Shown here: positions 32,270-40,910 of the stretch, piece after piece
How positions within the stretch are numbered: the first letter of the stretch is position 1
Layout: every line of letters begins with the position of its first letter
Source of the DNA: CAYWRO01 sp964460345
Lineage (GTDB): Bacteria > Planctomycetota > Phycisphaerae > Phycisphaerales > UBA1924
Direction: 5' to 3'
Assembly (NCBI GenBank): GCA_964460345.1
Contig: CAYWRO010000006.1
Coordinates: forward strand, 22,337 to 86,336
DNA: 64,000 nucleotides
Notes under the pieces: model-generated
Database searches by the model: none
The model's input: the letters and a program-made list of their open reading frames with translations, nothing else
Told to the model about the DNA's origin: nothing
Made by a program: the position numbers and the translations under genes

Positions 32270-33520
32270 ATGCTCCGAGTCATGAGACAGGACAACGGGA
32301 GCACTGCGGAGGCGAAGCCGTTCGCCGCGCAGGCCGGCGAGGTGCTGCTGGAGGTGCGAACGGCGGTCGGGCAGATGCTCGAAGCGTGCGGCGTGCCTGT
32401 GCAGACCGTGCAGCGCTCCTACCGCCAGCTCGGCGTCGACAAGATGCTGGCGTGGCGCCTGTCAAAGGTGCTGCAGGCGGATGATCCGTTTTCAACGGCG
32501 CGGCACATGCCCGGGGCAGCGGCGATGCGATCCCTCTTCGAACGTGCCGAGGCTGAGCACGTTTCGCCTCAACTCATTGAACGGGCGCGGCGATCGATCG
32601 AGCAACTTGACGCGTTCATCCAGGAGCATGCCGAGAGCCGCCGCGCGTTTGAGTTGATGCTCTCCGCGCACGCGGGACAGGACCTGGAAGAGACGGACCT
32701 GGTGCACCGCAAGGAAGCGACGCGGGCGCTCAGCTACATCTGGGGCGTCCTGGCGCGCGCGCAGATCCTTACTTATATCTGTCGTCCGGATCATGCCGGC
32801 GCGATCGACGTGGTGGCCATGGGGGGCGTCGTCGACATGCAGTGGATCCGTCCCAACGTCGGGTGGATCGTCAACCAGCGCATGCGTTTCGACGAGGTCG
32901 GAGGCGAGCTGCCGATCGGCGAGCACCGGCCGCTTGATCCGGGCCTGCAGCCGGGGGATGTCCCGCTGCTGCGCGACTACTGCTCCACTCCGTTCCCGCC
33001 GATGCAGCGTGTGCACGGTGCCCACGGGCTCGTGATGGACGAGATCATTCAATCGAATGTCGGGCGTTCATCGACGACCACCTGCCTGATCGGCGAGATT
33101 AACTACGGCTGGATGCCGCGGTACGTGGAGGAGGACTGGGAGGAATGCACGTACAACGTGCGGGCGCGGACGCCGACCGAGGTGTTCGTCTTCGACTATC
33201 TCGTGCATCGTGACATTGAGATGGCGAGCCCGCCGTCGCTGGCGATCTACGGCGATCTCGAGTCGCGTTTGGGATCGTTCCCGCGTGCCGTCCGCGAGCG
33301 CCGCCGGCTGATGCCCTGGAAAAAGCTGGAAAAGCTCGGTTGGGGCATCAAGCGTGCCTACACGCCGCACTATTTGCGGTACACGGAGATGCTCGGCTAC
33401 GCCTTCGAGCGCCTGGGCTGGGATCCGGAAGAGTTCCGGCTGCATCGGGTCGAGGTCGATCATCCGGTGGTTCCCTCATCGTTCGGCATTTCATACGGTC
33501 TGCCGATTCGCCCGGAGTAG
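32270..33520 (+). CDS. Uncharacterised protein, 416 residues
   Basis: I do not recognise the family. No signal peptide and no membrane helix are visible. Residues 25-75 look helical, with a helix-turn-helix-like piece (VPVQTVQRSYRQLGVDKMLAWRL) at about 42-64. The middle has long acidic helices. The second half has aromatic-rich strands (IGEINYGWMPRYVEED, EVFVFDYLVHRD). A cytoplasmic role is likely, possibly DNA binding. The ATG at 32270 has GGAG at good spacing, and a second ATG at 32282 is possible. It is transcribed divergently from the dockerin gene through overlapping promoters. Confidence 0.6.
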   Translation: MLRVMRQDNGSTAEAKPFAAQAGEVLLEVRTAVGQMLEACGVPVQTVQRSYRQLGVDKMLAWRLSKVLQADDPFSTARHMPGAAAMRSLFERAEAEHVSPQLIERARRSIEQLDAFIQEHAESRRAFELMLSAHAGQDLEETDLVHRKEATRALSYIWGVLARAQILTYICRPDHAGAIDVVAMGGVVDMQWIRPNVGWIVNQRMRFDEVGGELPIGEHRPLDPGLQPGDVPLLRDYCSTPFPPMQRVHGAHGLVMDEIIQSNVGRSSTTTCLIGEINYGWMPRYVEEDWEECTYNVRARTPTEVFVFDYLVHRDIEMASPPSLAIYGDLESRLGSFPRAVRERRRLMPWKKLEKLGWGIKRAYTPHYLRYTEMLGYAFERLGWDPEEFRLHRVEVDHPVVPSSFGISYGLPIRPE

Positions 33521-33550
33521 GGCGGGCAGGCGTCGAAGACAGCACTTTTG

Positions 33551-33910
33551 TTATGTCACCAGCGCGGAGACGAGTCCGAGCAGTTGCACCGCTCGGGCGG
33601 CGGCTTCGATGGCCGTGCGCGCTGCGGCATCCTCGCGGAGCGCGGCGGCGAGCTGCTCATTTGCCTGTTCAAGGGAGGCGGTCGCCGCGGCATAGGTCGG
33701 GCTCGCGGCAGCCACGTTGATTGAGATGAGGCGGATGATTTCCTGGCTGACGGCACGCAATTGTCGATCGATCTCGGGGCGCTCATCGGCCGACTCGGGC
33801 CGAAGCCACAGGTCGTGAAGGCGCTTGCGCATCGTTTCAAGCTGGCGGGCGAGCTCGAGAGGGGTGGCGCCGGCGGGAGCGGTCTTTTCGGTGGTGGGTG
33901 GTGTGTGCAT
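33551..33910 (-). CDS. Small helical protein of unknown function
   Basis: A protein of 119 residues rich in Ala, Glu and Gln, with two long predicted helices (about 15-70 and 75-118) and no membrane helix or signal peptide. It looks coiled-coil-like, with no known motif. The start at 33910 is not supported by a ribosome binding site, and an upstream in-frame start at 33952 is possible. It is the last gene of a same-strand pair with the lipoprotein at 33969, which suggests a common job. Confidence 0.5.
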   Translation of the reverse strand: MHTPPTTEKTAPAGATPLELARQLETMRKRLHDLWLRPESADERPEIDRQLRAVSQEIIRLISINVAAASPTYAAATASLEQANEQLAAALREDAAARTAIEAAARAVQLLGLVSALVT

Positions 33911-33968
33911 GGTGTGTGTCCGTGGTGTGCCGTCACATGCGGCCTGCGACAAGCATGTCAGTGGTTGG

Positions 33969-34889
33969 TCAGTTTGCGCGGAGGATGTCCCAGGTCAGTT
34001 TGAGGCGCTCGGCCTCGTCCAGGAAGGCATCGATCTCATCGAGCGTGATTGGCTGATCGGATCGAACTCGTGCGAGAAGATCGCGATGGGCCAGCAGCAG
34101 GGCGTCGAGCGCGGCGTGGAGGCGTTCGGCGGCGTGGAGTGCCGCCGCGTCGGCCTGCCCAGCGCGTGCGGCGAGTGCGCGAGCGCTGCGCAGGCGTTCG
34201 TGCTGCCCATCGCGTGCATCGGCTGCGGTGACGGCCTCGAGCCGCTCGCAGAGAAGCTGGCTTTCGATGCGCTCGTTGGTGATGTTGGTGATCCAGCGGC
34301 CGGCCTCGGGATCGAAGTCGGCTCGGAGCGCTGCGGCGAGTTCCTGTATGGCTGTTTCGGTTTGCAGGAGGGCCCGGCGGACGGCGGCGGCGCGCCGGGC
34401 TGTGAGCGAGCGAGCGGCGACGGCGTCGGCCAGGTCGACGAGCGCATCGGCTCGGGCATCGGTCAGCTCGTCGGTCCGCCACAGCCGCTGCGCGCGAGTT
34501 GCCTCCATCGCCTGGGCGAGGGGTTCGCGGGTGTCCGCATCCGCCGCGGCGAGCGTCAGGAGCGTGCCGAAGGAGTCGAGCGCCCGGGTGGCGGCGATGC
34601 GGATTTCGGCCTGGGCGGCATCAACGCCGGCGTCGATTGCGAGTGCGGAGGGGGCGAGCGCGGTGCTGGCGGTCGCCGTGGAAGGCGGGTCCAGGGATGC
34701 GCGCTCGGTTCGCAGGGCGATGACCTCGCGCCGGATGTGGAGCAGTTCGGCCTCGGCGGTCTGGGCGAGTGTGGATGCCGCTGCGCCGAACCTGGCGGCG
34801 GCGTTCAGATCGGATCGGTCGCGCGCACAGGCGATGAGAAGCGTGGGGAGGAGGGCGAGGGCGAAGAGAAGGGGGCGTGTAGAGGTCAT
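33969..34889 (-). CDS. Helical lipoprotein of unknown function
   Basis: A protein of 306 residues with a lipoprotein signal (MTSTRPLLFALALLPTLLIA, then Cys21 of the lipobox). The mature part is almost entirely alpha-helical, with Ala/Leu/Arg/Glu heptads and a coiled-coil appearance. It has no known domain. CGGAGAC lies a suitable distance before the ATG. It is followed by the small helical protein gene on the same strand, and the two may form an envelope complex. Confidence 0.65.
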   Translation of the reverse strand: MTSTRPLLFALALLPTLLIACARDRSDLNAAARFGAAASTLAQTAEAELLHIRREVIALRTERASLDPPSTATASTALAPSALAIDAGVDAAQAEIRIAATRALDSFGTLLTLAAADADTREPLAQAMEATRAQRLWRTDELTDARADALVDLADAVAARSLTARRAAAVRRALLQTETAIQELAAALRADFDPEAGRWITNITNERIESQLLCERLEAVTAADARDGQHERLRSARALAARAGQADAAALHAAERLHAALDALLLAHRDLLARVRSDQPITLDEIDAFLDEAERLKLTWDILRAN

Positions 34890-35101
34890 GGGATTGTCTC
34901 CGGTTGTATCCAGACACAAGCCTAACATGTGCCCATCGGCATGCAAGTATTCGGTGTTTGAAAGGGATGAAGTTTTCCAGAACCTAGGCAACACCCTAGG
35001 AACCTCTACCCATTTTCACACGAACCCGATGTCTCCCCGGGGTTCCGATAACCTCGCGGCCGGGTCAAGTGGGATCCGGCCCACCTCTTGTGGAGACCGA
35101 C

Positions 35102-35797
35102 ATGATCGAGTTCGTGGTGAGCGCGCAAGGCCTTCTGATTCAGAACGGCATGCACGCCAAGACGATGACGCCGGCGATGAAGCCGTTGACCGTGCTTACG
35201 GGCACCGCCCATCCGCCGACCTTCGTCGATCAGGCGGGAGAGTTCGGACTGTTCGACGAGGGGGCGTACCCCCCGTCGCAGCCCTCTGCGACCTGGGTGG
35301 AGGGGGTGTATGGGATGCCGACGGGGATGTTGTTTCCCCGCCGACGTGTTAACGTGATTGATCGGGGGTCGGGGATCAAGATCCGGGTCGAGAACACGGT
35401 CGTGGAACTGGAGGTTCGGAACCGCAACGGCACTCGGGTGGAGCGCCGTCGCTGGGCCGGGACCGGGGACTTCGACGTGAACGGCTCGGTGCAGCAGGCG
35501 GACATGGATGCGTTCATGTCGGCGTACAACAGCGGCAGCAGCCGTGCCGACTTCAACCAGGACGGCCGCGTCACGCAGGCCGATCTCACGGCTTTCACCG
35601 AAGCGTGGGAAGGGAGCGGCTCTGAGCCGTGCACTGCAGATCTGACGCTGGATGACCAGGTCGACGTGTCAGACCTCTTGATGTACCTGGACATGTGGTT
35701 CCCGGGCCTGCCCGGCGCGGACCTTGCACCGCCCGCGGGCGAGGTCGACGTCTTCGATCTGCTCGAGTACCTGGACGCGTGGTTCACGGGGTGCTGA
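35102..35797 (+). CDS. Dockerin-like double EF-hand protein without signal peptide (paralogue 1)
   Basis: A protein of 231 residues. It starts MIEFVVSAQGLLIQNGM with no signal peptide or membrane helix. A beta-rich domain (about 1-125) carries AHPPTFVD and RRRVNVIDRGSGI, shared with the protein at 36070. Residues 130-175 form a type I dockerin-like EF-hand pair (DVNGSVQQADMDAF, DFNQDGRVTQADLTAF). Residues 180-231 form a GC-type dockerin ending WFTGC. Two dockerins in tandem are unusual. The start has GGAG six bases upstream. A hairpin at 35841 ends the gene. Confidence 0.75.
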   Translation: MIEFVVSAQGLLIQNGMHAKTMTPAMKPLTVLTGTAHPPTFVDQAGEFGLFDEGAYPPSQPSATWVEGVYGMPTGMLFPRRRVNVIDRGSGIKIRVENTVVELEVRNRNGTRVERRRWAGTGDFDVNGSVQQADMDAFMSAYNSGSSRADFNQDGRVTQADLTAFTEAWEGSGSEPCTADLTLDDQVDVSDLLMYLDMWFPGLPGADLAPPAGEVDVFDLLEYLDAWFTGC

Positions 35798-35840
35798 TCG
35801 AATTCGAATCGCGTTAGTCGACGAGAGCGGGAAGGTGTGT

Positions 35841-35884
35841 GGCCGGCGGCGCTGTCAATAGCGCGGCCGGCCTCCGCTCGTTTT
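35841..35884 (+). terminator. Terminator-like hairpin between the two dockerin paralogues
   Basis: GGCCGGC and GCGCT at 35841-35852 pair with AGCGC and GGCCGGCC at 35860-35872, with a one-base bulge and a short AT-rich loop. TTTT follows at 35881-35884. It probably ends the upstream gene. The T-run is short, so it is a moderate prediction. Confidence 0.55.
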
Positions 35885-36069
35885 GGGGGTGTGCCGCACG
35901 ATTGTCCCACGAATGAGGGGGAATCTTGGACATCTTGTCTGGGGAATCTCCCGATTTGAGCACCTACAAAGAGGCCAGGTTCCCATTTATGGGACTTTTC
36001 GTGGACGCCCGGCAACGGGAGTTCAGGATGTAAGCGTTTCCCAGTTCCTCCAGGCGAGAGAGGGGTGAC

Positions 36070-36759
36070 ATGATCGAGTTGTTGGTGACTGCGCAAGGAT
36101 TGTCCGTTCACCAGGCGATGTACGCCGTGGCCCTCACGGAAGCGAAGGATCGAGTGCAGGTCGTTGAGGGCGCTGCGCACCCTCCGACGTACGTGGCCGC
36201 CGACGCGGCGTGGGGCCTGTACGAGGTCGGGCATACGGCCGGCCGCGGCATGGATGAGTGGCTGCGTGCTGTTTACGGCGAGGGGAGCAGCACGCTGCTG
36301 CCGCTGCGGCGCGTGAACGTGGTGAATGCGGGTGAGGGAATCACGCTTGCCCTGCCACGCGCTGGGGTTGTGAAACTGCGGATCCGGCCGGCCGACGGGG
36401 GGGCAATGCAGGAGTTCGACTGGGCGGGCCCGGCGGATTACTCGGTTGACGGGCTGGTGGACATTGATGACCTGCTGGCATTTCTGAATGCGTGGCAGGC
36501 GGGGGGCGCCGACTTCGACGGAGACGGCGAGTCCACCATCATGGATCTGCTCGATTACATGGCAGTCTGGCAGTCCGGCGGCCTGGAATGCGTTGCCGAT
36601 GCCAATGGCGACGGGGTGGTCGATGTCTTTGACTTGCTGGCTTACCTGGAATGGTGGCACATGGGCGATCCGCGTGCGGAGATCGCAGGCGTGTCGCCAG
36701 ACGTCGTGGACATCTTCGACCTGCTGGCGTTCATGAACGCCTGGTTCGAGGGATGCTGA
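36070..36759 (+). CDS. Dockerin-like double EF-hand protein without signal peptide (paralogue 2)
   Basis: A protein of 229 residues, paralogous to the gene at 35102. It shares the start MIELLVTAQGL, AHPPTYV, LRRVNVVNAGEGI and the same order of modules. The first EF-hand pair (VDGLVDIDDLLAFLNAW, DFDGDGESTIMDLLDYM) is followed by a GC-type dockerin (ANGDGVVDVFDLLAYL ... WFEGC). No signal peptide is visible. It could be exported by a non-classical route, act in the cytoplasm, or be an unsorted duplicate. An AGAGGGG site precedes the ATG. Confidence 0.75.
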   Translation: MIELLVTAQGLSVHQAMYAVALTEAKDRVQVVEGAAHPPTYVAADAAWGLYEVGHTAGRGMDEWLRAVYGEGSSTLLPLRRVNVVNAGEGITLALPRAGVVKLRIRPADGGAMQEFDWAGPADYSVDGLVDIDDLLAFLNAWQAGGADFDGDGESTIMDLLDYMAVWQSGGLECVADANGDGVVDVFDLLAYLEWWHMGDPRAEIAGVSPDVVDIFDLLAFMNAWFEGC

Positions 36760-36781
36760 CCGGGCAGTCGCGTCGGCTGTT

Positions 36782-37276
36782 TCAAAGCTTGCGTGACATG
36801 GCGCGGCGAATATCGCGCTCGGTGTCGCGCTTGGCGATGTCGGCGCGCTTGTCCGCCTTGCCCTTGCCCTGCGCCACGCCGATGAGCACCTTGGCGAAGC
36901 CGCGGACGAAGTAGATCTTCAGCGGGATGAGCGTGACGCCCTTCTGATCCGTCTGCTTGCGGAGTTTGAGGATTTCGCGCTTGTGGGCCAGAAGGCGGCG
37001 CTTGCGGGTGGGTTCGTGCTGGCCGGAGGGGCCGGCGGGCGGGTACTCCGGGATGTTGACCTGGTGGAGGATGAGCGTGTGTTCATCCTTGCGCGGGTCT
37101 CCCTCGACGCGCACGAATCCTTCGGCGAGTGAGGCCTGGCCGTTGCGGATGCTCTTGATCTCCGTGCCGGTGAGCTTGATGCCGCACTCGAGGGTGTCGA
37201 GGATGTGGTAGTCGTAGCGTGCGCGGCGGTTTTCGATGACCGGGGAGCTGTCGGTTTTTGCGGGGCGTTTGGCCAT
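36782..37276 (-). CDS. smpB: SsrA-binding protein SmpB
   Basis: An RNA-binding protein of 164 residues that escorts tmRNA to stalled ribosomes. The OB-fold core has IENRRARYDYHILDTLECGI, LTGTEIKSIRNGQASL and GFVRVE, and the basic tail contains the RGFAKVLIGVAQGKGKADKR segment. The start MAKRPAKT at 37276 is typical. No ssrA gene was seen in the window. Confidence 0.96.
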   Translation of the reverse strand: MAKRPAKTDSSPVIENRRARYDYHILDTLECGIKLTGTEIKSIRNGQASLAEGFVRVEGDPRKDEHTLILHQVNIPEYPPAGPSGQHEPTRKRRLLAHKREILKLRKQTDQKGVTLIPLKIYFVRGFAKVLIGVAQGKGKADKRADIAKRDTERDIRRAMSRKL

Positions 37277-37371
37277 GAGGAACGGGATCGTACCAGTGGG
37301 CAATGAGCAATGGGTCAATGGTCAATCGACAATGCGCAATGCAGGGTGCACGAGTAAGAGAGTGGATCGGG

Positions 37372-38112
37372 TCAAGCGAGCCGGACCGGGTTGGTGAGCG
37401 TGCCGAGGCCGGTGATTGCGATTTCGACGGTGTCGCCCTCGCGGAGGAAACGCGGCGGCGTGCGGCCCGCGCCGACGCCGGCGGGGGTGCCGGTGAGGAT
37501 GGCGGTGCCGGGCAGGAGCGTCGTGCCCTTGGAGAGTTCGTGGATGAGCGTGGCGACGGGAAAGAGCATGAGAGAGGTAGAGGCCCGTTGCATCTCCTCG
37601 CCGCTGACGCGCGTCGTGAGGGTGAGGTTCTGCGGGTCGGGGACCGCCGCGGCGGGGACGACCGTCGGGCCGAGGGGGCAGAAAGTGTCGAAGGACTTGC
37701 CGCGGCAGAACTGGCCGCCGGAGCCGTGCTTCTGCCACCAGCGCGCGGAGACATCGTTGGCGCAGGTGTAGCCAAGGACGCAGTCGAGGGCGCGGTCGAG
37801 GGGGACGTCGCGGGCGGGCTTGCCAAGGATCACGGCCAGTTCGCCTTCGAAATCGACCTGCTCGCGCCCCCCCACGCCCCCAACCCCCCCGACCCCTTCC
37901 TGGCAGATCTTCGGGATGACGATCGCATCGCCGGAGAGGATCGCCGCGGCGGGGTTTTTCGTGAAGACCACAATCTGTTCGGGGGCGGCGCCTCCCATTT
38001 CCTTCGCGTGGTCGGCGTAGTTGCGGCCGATGCAGAGGATGTGGCGGATGGGCAGCGGCTCAGCGTCCGGACGTTCGACAGCGACGCCGAGAGGGGTTCG
38101 GATGAGGTTCAT
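37372..38112 (-). CDS. Fumarylacetoacetate hydrolase family protein
   Basis: A protein of 246 residues with the FAH fold: CIGRNYADHAKEMG, VVFTKNPAAAI, FEGELAVILG (metal ligands), YTCANDVSARWWQ, GKSFDTFCPLGPTVV and the end GTPAGVGAGRTPPRFL with the GDTVEI strand. Family members hydrolyse or decarboxylate beta-keto acids such as oxaloacetate and acylpyruvates. The substrate is not set by the sequence. A Gly/Val-rich insert (EGVGGVGGVGG) near residue 75 is encoded by a C-run-rich stretch (37867-37900) that looks slippage-prone. It begins about 95 bases beyond smpB. Confidence 0.9.
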   Translation of the reverse strand: MNLIRTPLGVAVERPDAEPLPIRHILCIGRNYADHAKEMGGAAPEQIVVFTKNPAAAILSGDAIVIPKICQEGVGGVGGVGGREQVDFEGELAVILGKPARDVPLDRALDCVLGYTCANDVSARWWQKHGSGGQFCRGKSFDTFCPLGPTVVPAAAVPDPQNLTLTTRVSGEEMQRASTSLMLFPVATLIHELSKGTTLLPGTAILTGTPAGVGAGRTPPRFLREGDTVEIAITGLGTLTNPVRLA

Positions 38113-38168
38113 GCGGCGATGATACGAATGCGATGACCCGACGAGGGTTGCCGGATTGCGTCTGGCTG

Positions 38169-39533
38169 TCAGGGCGCAGGCGCAGCCGTTTCGCTCTCGC
38201 TCGGCCAGAGCGAGTACGGGGCCAGCCGCGTCGGGTCCGCCGAGACTTCGTAGCCGAACGGGGCGCCGGTGGTTGGATCAACGGGTAGCTCCGTCATGTA
38301 GGTCGGCACGAGCGCATCGAGGGAGGCCGGGTACTCGCCTCGCTCGGCGTGGAAGCGTTCGATGGCGAGCCTGAAGCGGGCCTGCACGTACTCGCCAAGC
38401 GCCCTGTCGTGCGATCGCACGGCGTTGTCCAAGGCGGGCAGAATGATTCGGAGGAGGAGGTAGCCGCGGGGAAGTTTCTCGACATACATCGTCGGGTTGA
38501 ACCCGGACGCCTTTCGCTGCGAGACGGTCATGCCGGCCCACTCGATCATGTTTTCATAGAGCTCGTTGGCTCGCGCGGTGGTCTGCTTCTTCGAGGGGGC
38601 GACCAGCGCCAGGACGTTGATCAGGCGGTTGTTGGGAAGGCTGGGCCCTGTGCCGGATGCCAGCGAGGAGAACGTGTGCAGCTCCGAGAGGATCAGGCGG
38701 CCGTTGCCGCGGCCGTTGTCGGTATGGGTCCACTGGATGGTGTTTAACGCGAAGTTGTGCTCGGCGCGCAGGGCGAGCTCAAGCGGGCCCGGCGGCGAGC
38801 GGTCGAGGGATTCGGCCAGTCGCTGCAGGGTCTCGGCGTCGAGCTCATACTGGGAGAGCGCCTGGTTGAGTTCACCGAGGGCGAGCTGCTGGATCGCATA
38901 ACCGACGAGGTGATCAATCAACGTCCCCTGGTGGGAGGCGACGTGCGCTGATCGCGCCGTCTGATCGAAGGCGGCCGTAAACTCCGTCCAGTCGCCCGCC
39001 GCGGCCGCCAGTCGCATGCGCGCGGCCTGGTAGCGAGCGACGTTGCGGAACTGTCCGAGCTCGGGGAGGAGGATCTCGAGCATGCGCTCGGTCGGAGGAA
39101 AGACGCGGTAGGCGGCGTCGTACGCGGCGGCGCGGGCGAGCTGCTCGTGGAGACCGGCGGCGACAGCGTTGTCGACAATCTCCTGCGTCTGCCGGCGTAC
39201 ATCCTCCGGCGCCTGTGGATCCGTCAGTGCGTTGAAGTCATACGGCCAGCTGTATGCCGGATCGGTCGGCGGGACGTTCAGGTACTTCTGGCGGTTCTGG
39301 GCGATCTGCGCATCCATGGTCTGGAGGGCGATCATCCAGGCGTCCCACCCGTTCGGGGCCTCCGCCGGCTGCCAGGACAGCACAAGCTCGTTGAGCTTTG
39401 CCGTGTAGTCGATCGGATTTCCGGGCTTGGCCGTGATCGCGCGGTAGGTCTCGATGCCCAGCAGGGCGACAATCAGCAGCAGGACAGCCAGGATGATGTT
39501 GCGGGGGCGGTACCAGTGTTTGCGCGTGGACAT
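38169..39533 (-). CDS. Single-pass exported protein with pseudopilin-like C-terminal motif
   Basis: A protein of 454 residues. A basic start is followed by a membrane helix at about 14-32 (IILAVLLLIVALLGI). The long helical body ends with RGEYPASLDALVPTYMTELPVDP and TGAPFGYEV. That end resembles the C-terminal part of type II pseudopilins and recurs in many planctomycete proteins. The neighbour at 40911 has the same ending, so the two are distant paralogues. The function is unknown. The first gene of the group, at 39608, lies 74 bases upstream. Confidence 0.7.
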   Translation of the reverse strand: MSTRKHWYRPRNIILAVLLLIVALLGIETYRAITAKPGNPIDYTAKLNELVLSWQPAEAPNGWDAWMIALQTMDAQIAQNRQKYLNVPPTDPAYSWPYDFNALTDPQAPEDVRRQTQEIVDNAVAAGLHEQLARAAAYDAAYRVFPPTERMLEILLPELGQFRNVARYQAARMRLAAAAGDWTEFTAAFDQTARSAHVASHQGTLIDHLVGYAIQQLALGELNQALSQYELDAETLQRLAESLDRSPPGPLELALRAEHNFALNTIQWTHTDNGRGNGRLILSELHTFSSLASGTGPSLPNNRLINVLALVAPSKKQTTARANELYENMIEWAGMTVSQRKASGFNPTMYVEKLPRGYLLLRIILPALDNAVRSHDRALGEYVQARFRLAIERFHAERGEYPASLDALVPTYMTELPVDPTTGAPFGYEVSADPTRLAPYSLWPSESETAAPAP

Positions 39534-39607
39534 ACCAGTCCGTACCGCCGGCGCGCGCCGGAGGCTGCGGGAAGGAAGGGACAGGTTGGAGCAGTTTGAC
39601 CGCTGGC

Positions 39608-40255
39608 TCAGCCCTGGGAGAGTTCCGAGCGAGCCCCCATGCTGAAGGCGGTCGCGACGGCCAGGAAGACCCAAAGCAGGTCGAAAAGGCCGAAGCTGGC
39701 GATGAAGACATCGAGCGAGACCGCGGTTTCCATCCCGGTCATGTCTCCGTACATGGCCAGGAGATCGTCGCGGTACTGCTGCTGTTCATCGGGCGACATG
39801 GCGTTCCACCGCTGCACGGCATCCGTCCACACAGCGGGCGGGTAGTCGGCCTCCTCCGCGGCAAAGTCCGGATCCACGCCATCAGGCCAGGCAACCGGGC
39901 GGCCGCTTGACTGCCATTCCTCAACCACTGCGTCGGCGATGTAGGAGATGACAAACTCGTCCGATTCGAGCGACTCGGCGAGGTTGAAGTCGGCCATGAA
40001 CTCCTGGGTGTAGAGGTGGGCCACCGCATACTTGCCGCCGAGGACGGCCAGCAGGGCGACAGCCGCGGCAAGAACGCCCGTTCCCGGGTTCGCCAACTCC
40101 CTGGCCCCGACGCGGAAGCCGACTCCGACGAGGGCGCCGATGCCCCAGGCCAGCCAGCCGATTTCAAAGCCTGTGAACTTGACGACGGCGGCCCAGATCG
40201 CGCCGCCGATTGCTCCGCCGATGACGGCGCCGATGAGTCCGCTGACGATTTTCAT
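39608..40255 (-). CDS. Membrane protein with N- and C-terminal helices
   Basis: A protein of 215 residues. It starts with Gly-rich helices (about 3-25, 33-53, 62-80) that resemble glycine-zipper membrane segments. An acidic soluble loop of about 90 residues follows, then a final membrane helix (about 185-207, FGLFDLLWVFLAVATAF). The start at 40255 has AGGAGA at good spacing. No family is recognised. It lies on the same strand as the exported protein at 38169. Confidence 0.65.
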   Translation of the reverse strand: MKIVSGLIGAVIGGAIGGAIWAAVVKFTGFEIGWLAWGIGALVGVGFRVGARELANPGTGVLAAAVALLAVLGGKYAVAHLYTQEFMADFNLAESLESDEFVISYIADAVVEEWQSSGRPVAWPDGVDPDFAAEEADYPPAVWTDAVQRWNAMSPDEQQQYRDDLLAMYGDMTGMETAVSLDVFIASFGLFDLLWVFLAVATAFSMGARSELSQG

Positions 40256-40475
40256 GGGTGGTCTCCTGAAAGAGCGCAGCGTACCGCAAACCGGCCGGGT
40301 CTTGCAACCCCGGAGGGGGGGTGGAGGTGGGATTGCCGTCCTTCCGGCTTGCAATGGGAGGCGATCCGGGCCATGCTATCATCGGCGAAGGATCGGCCCA
40401 GCCTGAGCGCAAGAGGCGCGCTTTGTGGGGGTGGTCGGGGGCGGCGAACCGGGTGGGTGTGGACAGGGGCGGCTG

Positions 40476-40850
40476 ATGGACAACGGGTCGGCAACGCGGG
40501 GCATGCGCGTGCTGGTGGTCGAGGACGACTACCTTTCAGCGCTGTGGCTGCAACGCGTCCTGAGCGGCCGCGGGTGGGAGGTGGTTGGGCCGGCGTCAAC
40601 GGTCGATGAGGCGGTGCGGCTGATCCAGGAGGAGCCGGTGGACGTGGCGGTGCTGGACATCAACCTCCGCGGCCGGAGCAGCGCGGGCGTGGCGGATGCG
40701 CTTAAAGAGAAGGAGACACCGTTCTTCTTCGTGAGCGGCTATGGGAGCCCGAGCATGCTGCCACAGCATCACCGGTTTCGGCGGCGACTGACCAAGCCGG
40801 TGAGCGAGGAGGACATCGTGGGGGCGATGGAAGCGGTGATGGGCAGTTGA
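40476..40850 (+). CDS. Stand-alone response regulator receiver domain
   Basis: A CheY-like protein of 124 residues with no output domain. Glu16/Asp17/Asp18 form the acidic pocket, Asp61 (VAVLDINL) is the phospho-acceptor, Ser87 (FFVSGY) is the switch residue and Lys107 (RLTKPVS) completes the site. Such proteins act as phospho-carriers or phosphate sinks, or bind a partner directly. No histidine kinase is nearby except the truncated PAS gene at the left edge, which is too far to link. The ATG at 40476 is the best start. Confidence 0.92.
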   Translation: MDNGSATRGMRVLVVEDDYLSALWLQRVLSGRGWEVVGPASTVDEAVRLIQEEPVDVAVLDINLRGRSSAGVADALKEKETPFFFVSGYGSPSMLPQHHRFRRRLTKPVSEEDIVGAMEAVMGS

Positions 40851-40910
40851 CGGTGAAGAGGATGATGGCCCGGGGCAGCGGTGGGGCGGAGTCGAACTGG
40901 CCCAAGGGTC

